Shown here in pieces: positions 27,081 to 40,267 of a DNA stretch of 64,000 nt. Source of the stretch: Verrucomicrobiota bacterium (GTDB lineage: Bacteria; Verrucomicrobiota; Verrucomicrobiia; Verrucomicrobiales; Akkermansiaceae). Position 1 is the first letter of the stretch; every line of letters begins with the position of its first letter. The stretch covers positions 1-64,000 of the forward strand of contig RDYP01000017.1 in the NCBI GenBank assembly GCA_004293445.1, given 5' to 3'. The position numbers and the translations under genes are program-made. The notes below the pieces were generated by a model. The model saw only the letters and a program-made list of their open reading frames with translations, was not told the DNA's origin and searched no databases.

Positions 27081-27832
27081 GAGGGCACGAGAACGAAGAA
27101 GCGAACCCAGGGGGTGACGGAGAATTCGTCGGCTGCTCGGAGTCCTGCGGCCTGCCAGCAGCGTTGCCAGCTTTTGGCGGAGTGAAAGTGCAGGAAGCCG
27201 GGGCCGAAGGCGATGAAGTTGGCGGGGTTGCGGAGGTGCTCGGCGAGAACGATGCGTCCGCCGGTTTTGAGGCAGCGGCGGGCTTCGCGAAACCAAGCGA
27301 TCCGTTCGTTTTCCAGACGGAATTCGTGGATGGCGAGGAGTCCGAAGATGAGGTCGCTGCTGCCAGAATCGATTGGCCAGTGGTCGAAGGAGGCCGCGAT
27401 GGTGCCGGGAGAGGGCGGATGGGATTGTCTCGCCCGATGGATCGAGGCCTCGGGCATGCGAGCGGGGTCGAAGTGGTCGAGCGTGGTCCAACTCGGGACT
27501 TGGAGGCTGGCCTTGAGCGCTTCCGAGATTTCGTCCAGCCCGGAGTGGCAGAATGCGATCCGAGTCGGCTTCGAATTGCCGATCGCCCGTGTGAGCCAGC
27601 CGAAGCGGTAGAGGTCGGAGCGGTCGTAGATCCAATGGGAGACGCCGAGGGAGACGAAGATGAAGTAGCCTGATCCGGCGATGGCGGTGGCGCAGGCGAT
27701 GCGGAGGAGGGTGGAATCGGCAAGGATGAGTCCGGCGCAAGCGGCGTGAAAAGCAATCGCTGCCGCGGTGTAGAAGCCACGGTTGAAGTTGAGGATATTG
27801 AGCAGCCCGTCCCAGGGTCCGCGAGGAGTCAT
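27077..27832 (-). CDS. Membrane-anchored SAM-methyltransferase-like protein
   Basis: A 251-residue protein. Residues ~15-75 hold two hydrophobic segments and resemble an N-terminal membrane anchor. The rest has the later motifs of class I methyltransferases (SSDLIFGLLAIHEFR, CLKTGGRIVLAEHLRNPANF), but the glycine-rich SAM-binding motif I is not recognisable (the equivalent region reads RIAFCHSGLDE). It may bind a modified cofactor or be inactive. It overlaps its neighbours on both sides by 4 bp, so the DUF2071-like, methyltransferase-like and 4-TM proteins are made together. Confidence 0.7.
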   Translation of the reverse strand: MTPRGPWDGLLNILNFNRGFYTAAAIAFHAACAGLILADSTLLRIACATAIAGSGYFIFVSLGVSHWIYDRSDLYRFGWLTRAIGNSKPTRIAFCHSGLDEISEALKASLQVPSWTTLDHFDPARMPEASIHRARQSHPPSPGTIAASFDHWPIDSGSSDLIFGLLAIHEFRLENERIAWFREARRCLKTGGRIVLAEHLRNPANFIAFGPGFLHFHSAKSWQRCWQAAGLRAADEFSVTPWVRFFVLVPS

Positions 27833-28581
27833 GCCGGACCTCCCGCTTTCATGATGCGTCCGCGTTGCCAGCGGTAGGGGATCTGGTCGACGGCGAAGGC
27901 ATTTGCGGCGATGGGGGCGATGCCTTGGAGGGGTGGCTGGTCGAAGAGTGCGACTTGCCATGACTCCAATGCGATGGGTCGTGGCGTCCAGTCGTCGCGG
28001 GTGCCTTCGACAACGACGAAAGCTCCGTCCTTTCGCGGACTGAAGGTGAAGGGCATGGGTCCGGCGAAGCGTCTCGCGGTCCGCCAATCCGGAAAAGGCG
28101 AGCCGGTGGGAAGCGGGATATCGCCGCCGCGGTCGTCGATCCGCAGATCAAGCGAGCGGCTGCCCTTGCAGTTCGTGCGGACATGCGTGCGCGTGCCATC
28201 GGTTTCGATACTGAGGTTCACGTGGCGATAGGCGTAGCCGGTCATCAGGTTACCGAGGTGGACCATGCGCCGCTGGTCGGTTTCGCTGCCGATGATTTTC
28301 AGCCCGCGCAGGCATCGTCCGGAAGCGGTTTGGAATCGGGTGAAAATCCGGTAACCCGCCAAGAAGAAATCTTGTCCCAGCGCGGCGGGAAAGCCGAGTG
28401 GGCGGAGGTTTCGGGTCCAGACGAGTGCGATGGTGATGAAGCCGAGGCCGTCGTAGGTATCCAGCTCCAAGCCGGGCGGCAGCATGGGTTGCAGGGTTTT
28501 CTCCGGGTAAGCGAAAGAAATCGCGAGCACCCGCTCGAGCGTCGCTACGACGGGGAAGGGGTGGCGCTTGAGGAAATCCAT
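27829..28581 (-). CDS. DUF2071-family protein (YqjF-like)
   Basis: A 250-residue soluble protein of the DUF2071/YqjF group, which has an acetoacetate-decarboxylase-like fold. Visible features are RHPFPVVATLERVLAISFAYP at the N-terminus, PPGLELDTYDGLGFITIALV and TRNLRPLGFPAALGQDFFL in the first half. The biochemical function is not known. Starts 6 bp after the DUF5069 gene and overlaps the next gene by 4 bp. Confidence 0.75.
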   Translation of the reverse strand: MDFLKRHPFPVVATLERVLAISFAYPEKTLQPMLPPGLELDTYDGLGFITIALVWTRNLRPLGFPAALGQDFFLAGYRIFTRFQTASGRCLRGLKIIGSETDQRRMVHLGNLMTGYAYRHVNLSIETDGTRTHVRTNCKGSRSLDLRIDDRGGDIPLPTGSPFPDWRTARRFAGPMPFTFSPRKDGAFVVVEGTRDDWTPRPIALESWQVALFDQPPLQGIAPIAANAFAVDQIPYRWQRGRIMKAGGPA

Positions 28582-28587
28582 GTTCGC

Positions 28588-29016
28588 TCAGGGCTTGCGG
28601 CCTTCTTCGACGTCCATGAGGTCGAAGAAGGTGAGCAGGTCATCGCGTTGGGAAAGTCCGGCTTCCTCCTTGCTGAGGAGGAGGCTCGGTGTGCCGGTGT
28701 CGCGCCAGCCGCGTTTTTGCATGAAGGTGTTCCAGACCTCGATCTGCTCGGCATCGGGCCGACGTCCTGCGGCGAGGCAGCGTTCGAGGATTTCTTCATC
28801 CGAGCCACCGGCCCGCACGCTGGCGGTGAAGGTTTCCCAAGAAATGCCGAGGAAACGGCAGAATCGGTCGTCGAAGGTGCGCTTGCCGGGAATCAACCCG
28901 ATGTGGTAGCCGGTTGGCAATTTGCCGGCATCGTCCAGCCGGACCTTGTCGATCAGGCGCGCGACGAGGACGATGCCCGAGACGCATGCGTGGGGGCTGC
29001 GGATGGGGAAAGACAT
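28588..29016 (-). CDS. DUF5069-domain protein
   Basis: A 142-residue soluble protein of the DUF5069 type (RSPHACVSGIVLVARLIDKVRL at the N-terminus, LGISWETFTASVRAG in the middle, NTFMQKRGWRDTGTP towards the C-terminus). Function unknown; frequent in Verrucomicrobia and other PVC bacteria. First gene of the operon reaching down to 26652. It lies just downstream of thiC on the same strand with a 52-bp gap, so read-through from thiC is possible. Confidence 0.75.
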   Translation of the reverse strand: MSFPIRSPHACVSGIVLVARLIDKVRLDDAGKLPTGYHIGLIPGKRTFDDRFCRFLGISWETFTASVRAGGSDEEILERCLAAGRRPDAEQIEVWNTFMQKRGWRDTGTPSLLLSKEEAGLSQRDDLLTFFDLMDVEEGRKP

Positions 29017-29068
29017 GGCGACGACGCTTTGGCTGAGCCGAAATGAATGCGAGTGACGAATCGCGGCA

Positions 29069-31235
<2,167 letters not shown>

Positions 31236-31242
31236 GCTGCGG

Positions 31243-31270
31243 ACTCTAGGGAGCCCGGGCGGAGTGCCAA
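31243..31270 (-). promoter_or_regulatory. Candidate thiC promoter
   Basis: Minus-strand TTGGCA (31270-31265), 16-nt spacer, TAGAGT (31248-31243), ending just upstream of the TPP aptamer, where a riboswitch transcript should start. Confidence 0.45.
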
Positions 31271-31284
31271 GTGAGAAGTGGTGG

Positions 31285-31410
31285 CTACTTTTTTCCGCAG
31301 CCGCAGCCGTGGCCGCAGTTCTTGTTCTTTTTCCGGCCTGCTTTGCTGGCGAGGAAAAGGAGGGCGAGGATCACCGCGGCGAGGGCGGCCCAGGATTGCC
31401 AATCGTTCAT
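31285..31410 (-). CDS. FeoB-associated Cys-rich small membrane protein
   Basis: A 41-residue protein with one N-terminal membrane helix (residues ~7-21, WAALAAVILALLFLA) followed by a Lys-rich stretch and the metal-binding-looking tail NCGHGCGCGKK. This matches the layout of the short FeoB-associated Cys-rich membrane proteins that often end feo operons. The ATG at 31410 is one base after the feoB stop, so it is translationally coupled to feoB. Likely an accessory of ferrous iron uptake; the precise role is unknown. Confidence 0.75.
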   Translation of the reverse strand: MNDWQSWAALAAVILALLFLASKAGRKKNKNCGHGCGCGKK

Positions 31411-31411
31411 G

Positions 31412-33295
31412 TCAGAGGAAGATGGAGCCGATTTGGAAGACTGCAAAGGCGGCGAGCCAGGCGAAAGCGCTCATGAAGACAAACTGGGCGGCGGCCCATC
31501 TCCATGAACCGGCCTCGCGGGCGACCACGGCGCTGGTGGGCAGGCATTGCAGGGCGTAGATGAAAAAGACGAGCAGGGCGAGGATGGCCGGCAGTGTGAA
31601 CATGGGGCGGCCGTCGGGCCAGGTTTCGGTGGCGAGTTTCTTGCGCAGCGCGGTCCAGGTTTCCTCGTCGTTTTCGCCCTGCTCGACGCGGAAGAGTTGG
31701 GTCATCGATGAGACGAAGACCTCGCGCGCGGCGAAGGAGGTGAGGATCGCCGTGCCGGTGCGCGCGTCGAGCCCGAGGGGGGCGGCGATGGGTTCGACGA
31801 TCTTGCCGACGCGGCCCATGGTGGAGTGGGCGAGTTGCTCGGCGGGGTCGTCGCTGCTGGACTTGGGGTAAGTCTGAGCCGCCCAGAGCAGGATATTGAT
31901 GGCGAGGATGAGGGTGCCGGCTTTTTGCAGGAAGGACCAGCCGCGGCCACCGACATGGCGGAAAATGTAGCTCCACTGGGGCGCGCGGTAGGGAGGGAGC
32001 TCCAGCATGAAATGGTGTTTGACCTCATCGGGCCCCAACTTTCCGCGGAGCAGTCGGGCGACGCCGAGTGCGGCGAGGGTGCCAAGGGCGTAGATGGCGA
32101 GGAAAATGGCGGCTTGCTCGAAGGTGCTGGCTTTTCCGCTGAGGAGCATGGGGACGAGCACCAGATAGACCGGGAGGCGGGCGGAGCAGCTCATCCAGGG
32201 GGCGACGAAGATGGTCACGAGTCGTTCTTTCGCGGAGTCGATGGTGCGGGTCGCCATGATGCCGGGAATGGCGCAGGCGTAGGAGCTGAAGAGGGGCAAG
32301 AACGCCTTTCCGCTGAGTCCGGCGCGACCCATCAGGCCGTCCATCAGAAAGGCGGCGCGTGCCATGTAGCCGGAGCTCTCGAGAAGGCCGATGAAGAAGA
32401 AGAGAAGCAGGATTTGGGGGAGAAAGACGACCACGCTGCCAACGCCACCGATGATGCCATCGACGATCAATCCGCGGAGATCGCCGTCGGGCATGAGGGT
32501 CGTGACTCGCTCGGCGAGGAGGGACTGCAGGGATTCGATCCAGCCCATGGGGACGCTGGCGAAGGAAAAGATCGACCAAAAGACCAGTAGCATCAGCCCG
32601 ATGAAGGCGAGCGCGCCCCAGAGCGGGTGAAGCAACCAGGAGTCGAGCTTGTCAGAGCGGGTGCTGGAATGGTGATCCGGTCGACGGGCAGCGACTTCGC
32701 AGATTTGGAAAACGCGGCTGCGTCGGCGGGCGGCGATTTCTTCCTCGGGGCCGGACTTCCAGGGGGCCTCTGGGCGGGCGGGAAAGGGGTGGCGGAGTGC
32801 TTGTTTGAGTTCGAGCACCCCTTTGCCGACGTTGGCTTGCAGGGCGACGACCGGGACTCCGAGTTCTTCGGCAAGTTTCGCCGGGTCGAGCCGCAGGCCG
32901 ACCTGCTCGGCGAAATCGATCATGTTGAGCGCGATCACCACGGGCAGGCCGAGCTCGATGACTTCGAGGGCGAGGACGAGGTGGCGCTCGAGGTTGGAGG
33001 CGTCGAGGACGCAGACCACGAGGTCGGGTCGCGCTTCTCCGGGAAACTCGCCGAGCAGGGTCTTGCGGGTGATTTCCTGATCGGGGCTGCTGCCATCGAG
33101 CGCGTAGCATCCGGGCAGGTCGACGAGCTGGAGTTTGCGGCCGTGGGGGGTGAAGAATTCGCCGGATTTTCGTTCGACGGTGACTCCGGCGTAATTGCCG
33201 GTGCGCTGGGCGGCACCGGTCAGTGCGTTGAAAAGCGTCGTCTTTCCAGCATTGGGATTGCCGACGAGGGCGATCGTTTCGAGGGGATCGGGCAT
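31412..33295 (-). CDS. feoB: Ferrous iron transporter FeoB
   Basis: Inner-membrane Fe(II) importer with a cytoplasmic GTPase. The G-domain motifs are G1 GNPNAGKTTLF (about residues 11-21), G3 DLPGCYA and the FeoB-type G4 NMID. The membrane half contains the Nucleoside-recognition/Gate domains with FLPQILLLFFFIGLLESSGYMARAAF, FSSYACAIPGIMATRTI and APWMSCSARLPVY (conserved Cys residues of the pore). At 627 residues it is shorter than the E. coli protein. The ATG at 33295 is preferred over an upstream TTG at 33301. Middle gene of feoA-feoB-Cys-rich protein, with gaps of 7 and 1 bp. Confidence 0.96.
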   Translation of the reverse strand: MPDPLETIALVGNPNAGKTTLFNALTGAAQRTGNYAGVTVERKSGEFFTPHGRKLQLVDLPGCYALDGSSPDQEITRKTLLGEFPGEARPDLVVCVLDASNLERHLVLALEVIELGLPVVIALNMIDFAEQVGLRLDPAKLAEELGVPVVALQANVGKGVLELKQALRHPFPARPEAPWKSGPEEEIAARRRSRVFQICEVAARRPDHHSSTRSDKLDSWLLHPLWGALAFIGLMLLVFWSIFSFASVPMGWIESLQSLLAERVTTLMPDGDLRGLIVDGIIGGVGSVVVFLPQILLLFFFIGLLESSGYMARAAFLMDGLMGRAGLSGKAFLPLFSSYACAIPGIMATRTIDSAKERLVTIFVAPWMSCSARLPVYLVLVPMLLSGKASTFEQAAIFLAIYALGTLAALGVARLLRGKLGPDEVKHHFMLELPPYRAPQWSYIFRHVGGRGWSFLQKAGTLILAINILLWAAQTYPKSSSDDPAEQLAHSTMGRVGKIVEPIAAPLGLDARTGTAILTSFAAREVFVSSMTQLFRVEQGENDEETWTALRKKLATETWPDGRPMFTLPAILALLVFFIYALQCLPTSAVVAREAGSWRWAAAQFVFMSAFAWLAAFAVFQIGSIFL

Positions 33296-33302
33296 CGTCA
33301 AT

Positions 33303-33554
33303 TCAAGCGACGGCGACCATGACCTGGTTCGCCAGTTCGCGGCTGAGGGCGAGGCGGGTGCCGCAGACCGAACAGATCAAATTGCGGCCATCGGCCAGTT
33401 TGCGGACTTGCAGGCTCTCGCAAAAGCCGAGCTGGCGGAGTTGCTCACAGGCAGGGCCATTGAGGAAGCGGATGCGAAAGTCGCAGCCGACCTTTGCCTG
33501 GCTCAGGCTGAGCAGGCTGTCCGCTTGCAGGTCATTGGCGGTCGCAAGTCCCAT
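33303..33554 (-). CDS. feoA: Ferrous iron transport protein FeoA
   Basis: An 83-residue SH3-like FeoA protein (RFLNGPACEQLRQLGFCESLQVRKL, LICSVCGTRLALSRELANQVMV), a small cytoplasmic partner of FeoB. First gene of the feo operon, 7 bp before feoB. A candidate Fur box lies 19 bp upstream of the ATG. Confidence 0.9.
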   Translation of the reverse strand: MGLATANDLQADSLLSLSQAKVGCDFRIRFLNGPACEQLRQLGFCESLQVRKLADGRNLICSVCGTRLALSRELANQVMVAVA

Positions 33555-33573
33555 TGCGGGGGAATGCTCGTGT

Positions 33574-33592
33574 AATTGAGACGAATTTGCAA
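33574..33592 (-). promoter_or_regulatory. Candidate Fur box of the feo operon
   Basis: The minus strand reads TTGCAAATTCGTCTCAATT, an imperfect palindrome that matches Fur-box-like sites (TTGCAAAT-N4-CTCAATT) except for the central four bases. It is centred about 30 bp upstream of the feoA start, where iron-dependent repression would be expected. No fur gene is in the window. Confidence 0.5.
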
Positions 33593-33646
33593 CAAGAAAA
33601 CTGGAGCTTTGGTGGTTGGGGTCGGGGGTCGGGGGGCTGGTTAATA

Positions 33647-34502
33647 AATGGTAGGGACTGACCGCTAGGCGGTCCCACTTTACCTGCGGCGGCGGAGGCG
33701 GTTCCTTGGCGAGTGCCTCTGCGATCCGCCCTCGGGGGTGAAAGTCGGCCGGCCCGGCGGTCCAGCCCTACCTTTTTAGGAATGGTAGGGTCCGACTGCC
33801 AGGCGGTCCCACTTCACTGGCGGCGGAGGAGGCGGTTCCTTGGCGGGTGCTTTTGCGATCCGCCCTCGGGGGTGAAAGTCGGCCGGCCCGGCGGTCCAGC
33901 CCTACCTTTTTAGGAATGGTAGGGAACGACTGCTAGGCGGTCCCACTTCACCGGCGGCGGAGGAGGCGGTTCCTTGGCGGGTGCTTCTGCGATCCGCCCT
34001 CGGGGGTGAAAGTCGGCCGGCCCGGCGGTCCAGCCCTACCTTTTTAGGAATGGTAGGGACCGACTGCCAGGCGGTCCCACTTTACCTGCGGCGGAGGAGG
34101 CGGTTCCTTGGCGAGTGCTTCTACGATTCGCCCTCGGGGTGAGAGTCGGCCGGCCCGGCGGTCCAGCCCTACCTTTTTGGGAATGGTAGGGACCGACTGC
34201 CAGGCGGTCCCACTTTGCATGCGGCGGCGGAAGAGGCGGTTCCTCGGCGAGTGCTTTTGCGATTCGCCCCTGGGGTGAGAGTCGGCCGGCCCGGCGGTCC
34301 AGCCCTAACTTTTTTGGAATGGTAGGGACCGACTGCCAGGCGGTCCGACTTTACCGGCGGTGGAAGAGGCGGTTCCTTGGCGGGTGCTTCTGCGATTCGC
34401 CCTCGGGGGTGAGAGTCGGCCGGCCCGGCGGTCCAGCCCTACCTTTTTAGGAATGGTAGGGACCGACTGCTAGGCGGTCCCACTTTACCGGCGGTGGAAA
34501 AG
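33647..34502. repeat. Tandem array of a ~134-bp palindromic repeat (six copies and a partial seventh)
   Basis: Units start at 33647, 33781, 33915, 34049, 34182, 34318 and 34452 (spacings 134, 134, 134, 133, 136, 134). Each begins AATGGTAGGGACCG-like, has a GCGGTCCCACTT hairpin half, a GGCGGTTCCTTGGCG core and a CGCCCTCGGGG stretch, and ends CGGTCCAGCCCTACC plus T5. The ends GGTAGGG...CCCTACC are inverted, and GGACCG/CGGTCC pairs lie inside. The seventh unit is cut after ~50 bp. Units sit head to tail without unique spacers, so this is not CRISPR. No coding sense. The flank 33593-33646 is unremarkable. Confidence 0.95.
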
Positions 34503-34530
34503 GCGAGGGATTGGTGGGATAAGAGTCTTG

Positions 34531-34619
34531 TTCGGGGCTGGTGTTCGGGGCTGGTGTTCGGGGCTGGTGTTCGGGGCTGGTGTTCGGGGCTGGTGTTCGG
34601 GGCTGGTGTTCGGGGCTGT
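34531..34619. repeat. 13-bp minisatellite, seven copies
   Basis: TTCGGGGCTGGTG is repeated head to tail at 34531, 34544, 34557, 34570, 34583, 34596 and 34609 (last copy truncated). It directly follows the 134-bp array and ends ~60 bp before the acetyltransferase start. Although open in all forward frames, the Gly/Val/Trp/Cys repeat peptides are not credible protein. Confidence 0.95.
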
Positions 34620-34680
34620 GCCCGGGCCAGCAGGCTGGCTCCGGGAAAGCTGCAGCAGGCTGCAGCAGTCCAAGGGGGAC

Positions 34681-35142
34681 ATGCTGGTGCGGCTTTATGA
34701 TTTGCCGGAGAGCGGCGGCCTTTATGCGAAGGTGGGGGCGCAGGGGATCACGCTGCGGCGGGCCCGGGCTTTTGAGAAACATACGGTCGCTGACTTCGTC
34801 CGGACTCATTTTTCGGCGAAGTGGGTGAGCGAGGTCGAGGTGGCCCTGTCCCGGCAACCGGTGGCTTGTTTCATCGCGACCCATGAGAAGGCGATTCTCG
34901 GGTTCGCGTGCTACGACACCACGATGCGTGGATTTTTTGGTCCGACCGGGGTGGCGGAGTCCGCGCGGGGGACGGGGATCGGTAAGGCGCTGCTGTTCAA
35001 GTCGCTGGAGGCCTTGAGAGAATTGGGACACGCGTATGCTTTCATCGGCGGGGTCGGGCCGTGGGAATTTTATGCCAAGGCCTGTGGCGCGGTGGAAATT
35101 CCGGGTAGCGATCCGGGGATTTACGGAGACATCCTGCCCTGA
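34681..35142 (+). CDS. GNAT-family N-acetyltransferase
   Basis: A 153-residue protein with the acetyl-CoA-binding motif A (GVAESARGTGIGKALLFKSLE, about residues 80-100) and the usual preceding strands (ACFIATHEKAILGFACYDTT). GNAT enzymes transfer acetyl groups from acetyl-CoA to amines; the substrate is unknown. The ATG at 34681 is chosen because the frame upstream runs through the 13-bp minisatellite and encodes only its repeat. The surrounding repeats suggest a recombination-prone neighbourhood. Confidence 0.8.
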   Translation: MLVRLYDLPESGGLYAKVGAQGITLRRARAFEKHTVADFVRTHFSAKWVSEVEVALSRQPVACFIATHEKAILGFACYDTTMRGFFGPTGVAESARGTGIGKALLFKSLEALRELGHAYAFIGGVGPWEFYAKACGAVEIPGSDPGIYGDILP

Positions 35143-35205
35143 TGGCCACAAGTCCGGGGAAGATTTTGCAGACAAATCCAGGGTCGGGGGGCATTTTTGA
35201 CACGC

Positions 35206-35736
35206 ATGGAGATTTCCGCATCGACGGCATGGAAGGCGTGGCTGGCCGAGTTCGGCCCGCGCCTGCTGCTGTTCGCGCGCGGATGGGCGCCGAGTCGGCA
35301 CGATGCCGAGGATTTGGTGCAGGAGGCGGTGTTGCGGCTTTGGCACTATCAGGAAGACAAGGGCGGCGGGGTGCCGGATCTTCCTCTGGCGTTTTCGACG
35401 ATCCGTTTTTGCGGGCTGAACCATCACCGCTCGGAAAGCCGGCGGCGAAAGCGTGAGGAATCGATCATCTATCTGAATGACTTCACGGATGTCTGGTTGG
35501 ATCCTTCGGTGGAGGATGACGAGGACGCCGAGCATTTGCGGAATGCGGTGCAGAGGCTGAGTCCGAAGCTGCGCGAGGTGATCACGATGAAGATTTGGGG
35601 TGGCTTGACCTTTGCGGAGATTTCGGAGGCCTTGGCCATTTCCGGGAACACGGCGGCGTCGCGCTATCGTTACGCCTTGGAACAACTGGCGCAGGATATG
35701 CGTCGTCTGAAGGAGGAACGTCATGGAATCGCCTGA
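35206..35736 (+). CDS. ECF-type RNA polymerase sigma factor
   Basis: A 176-residue sigma-70 family protein with region 2 (LLLFARGWAPSRHDAEDLVQEAVLRLW, residues ~20-50) and region 4 helix-turn-helix (LSPKLREVITMKIWGGLTFAEISEALAISGNTAASRYRYAL). It lacks regions 1 and 3, as ECF sigma factors do. The ATG at 35206 is preferred over a TTG at 35197. Its 3' end overlaps the next gene by 14 bp; that neighbour has one membrane segment and is its likely antagonist. Target promoters are unknown. Confidence 0.88.
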   Translation: MEISASTAWKAWLAEFGPRLLLFARGWAPSRHDAEDLVQEAVLRLWHYQEDKGGGVPDLPLAFSTIRFCGLNHHRSESRRRKREESIIYLNDFTDVWLDPSVEDDEDAEHLRNAVQRLSPKLREVITMKIWGGLTFAEISEALAISGNTAASRYRYALEQLAQDMRRLKEERHGIA

Positions 35737-36205
35737 AGAGTTGGAAAAAGCCTTGTCGCGTTTGATGCCCTCCGCGCTGAGCGAGGGGGGGCTTCGTTCT
35801 CTGGACGAGCTGATCGATGGATTGGCTGCGGGGGAGGATCGGGTGCCATCAACCCCGGTGAAGGGATTTTCCTGGCAGTGGCTGGCGGGGGGTGCTGCGG
35901 CGGCCGCGGCCGTGGTGTTGGCGGTGACTTTCCCTTTCGCCGCGCCGCAGGATTCGCTCCGCGGGGGCGGGCTTGCGGGGGGTGGGCGCGGAATCGAGAG
36001 CGGGATGCTCAAGATCGGGCATTCCGAGCGGGTGGAGGCAGCGGTGCCGGAAGATTGGCTGTCGGAGAGCGACGGGGTTGCGCATCGTGCCTGGCGACTG
36101 CGGGTGGTCGATGTGGAGCGTTTGCAGGACCTTGAGACGGGCTACGAGGTGAGTGTGTCCCGTCCTCGGGAACAGGTGGTTTTGATGCCGGTGACCGCTT
36201 TTTGA
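35723..36205 (+). CDS. Single-pass membrane protein, probable anti-sigma-type partner
   Basis: A 160-residue protein: an N-terminal soluble part (MESPEELEKALSRLMPSAL), one membrane segment at about residues 50-70 (WLAGGAAAAAAVVLAVTFPF), then an outer domain ending QVVLMPVTAF. It overlaps the sigma factor gene by 14 bp and has a clear Shine-Dalgarno (AAGGAGG at 35713-35719), rare here. No zinc-finger anti-sigma motif (HxxxCxxC) is visible, so the anti-sigma role is inferred from gene order and topology. Confidence 0.65.
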   Translation: MESPEELEKALSRLMPSALSEGGLRSLDELIDGLAAGEDRVPSTPVKGFSWQWLAGGAAAAAAVVLAVTFPFAAPQDSLRGGGLAGGGRGIESGMLKIGHSERVEAAVPEDWLSESDGVAHRAWRLRVVDVERLQDLETGYEVSVSRPREQVVLMPVTAF

Positions 36206-36210
36206 ATCCG

Positions 36211-36951
36211 ATGAAGCCCGCTCTTTTGTTGTTGTTAGCCTTGTCCGGACTCGCGCTTGCAGAGAAGTCGGCCACCGATGCCGCTGCGGCGGGTCGGATT
36301 CTGCGAGGGGTGGGTCAGGCGCCTTGGTTGGGCTTGAGTGTGGGGCCTTTGGATGACGCGGTGCGGGCGCAGGTCCCGGAGTTGCCGCTGGGTTTCGGTT
36401 TTGTGGTGAGCGCCGTGGAGTCGGGCAGCCCGGCGGAGTCGGCCGGGCTGCGTCCTTTGGATCTGCTTTGGAAGCTCGACGACCAGTGGATCGCGAACGA
36501 GGCCCAATTGTTCGCTTTGTTGCGGTTGCGCCAGCCGGGTGAGCGGGTGCTGCTCGGGATCTTTCGATCGGGGCAGGCTCTGGCTTTGCCGGTCGCGCTT
36601 GGAAATTTGCCAGAAGAACGGATGTTGGCGCGTTTGCCGGAGGCGGTCCGCCCGGTAGTAGGCGATGTTCCGATGAAAGTGCTGAAGCCTGCCGAGCGCA
36701 GTGCTGAGATTGAGACGGTGGATGGCAAGGCGGTGTTGATGCTGGTGGGTGGACGGGCTGAAGTGCGGATCGTCGGCAGCTCCGGAACCGTCATTTACGA
36801 GGGGCCAGTCGCTGGTCCCGAAGGCGTTTCGCAGGTTCCGGATCCTTGGAAGCCGCGGGTGGGAGCCTTGGAGCGGGCCTTGGCCCACGCGCTGAAACCA
36901 TCGGCGCCGAGGCCTCGTGTGGGAGTCGCTGTTTCGGGCGAAGTGAAGTGA
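36211..36951 (+). CDS. Exported PDZ-domain protein
   Basis: A 246-residue protein with a Sec signal peptide (MKPALLLLLALSGLALAEK). Residues ~35-135 form a PDZ domain (WLGLSVGPLDDAVRAQ, FGFVVSAVESGSPAESAGLRPLDLLWKLDDQ), the peptide-binding fold of HtrA/site-2-type systems, without a protease domain. The C-terminal part is Pro/Arg-rich. It follows the membrane partner of the ECF sigma factor by 5 bp, so a sensing or scaffolding role in the same envelope-stress circuit is plausible. The ATG at 36211 fits the signal peptide better than the TTG at 36202. Confidence 0.75.
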   Translation: MKPALLLLLALSGLALAEKSATDAAAAGRILRGVGQAPWLGLSVGPLDDAVRAQVPELPLGFGFVVSAVESGSPAESAGLRPLDLLWKLDDQWIANEAQLFALLRLRQPGERVLLGIFRSGQALALPVALGNLPEERMLARLPEAVRPVVGDVPMKVLKPAERSAEIETVDGKAVLMLVGGRAEVRIVGSSGTVIYEGPVAGPEGVSQVPDPWKPRVGALERALAHALKPSAPRPRVGVAVSGEVK

Positions 36952-37014
36952 CGAACTTGAAAAGCTCGGGAAGGGCCTTGCGTTTTCCGGGGCGGCTTCC
37001 CATTTTGCCCCGAC

Positions 37015-40243
<3,229 letters not shown>

Positions 40244-40267
40244 GGTGGGGTTCTGACAAAGATTCCG

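Noticed and set aside
33647..34502. CRISPR array
   Set aside because: The ~134-bp units are adjacent with no unique spacers, the repeat is far longer than CRISPR repeats, and no cas genes are present.
34528..34680. N-terminal extension of the acetyltransferase through the 13-bp minisatellite
   Set aside because: It would encode only a Gly/Cys/Trp/Val repeat; the GNAT fold begins after the ATG at 34681.
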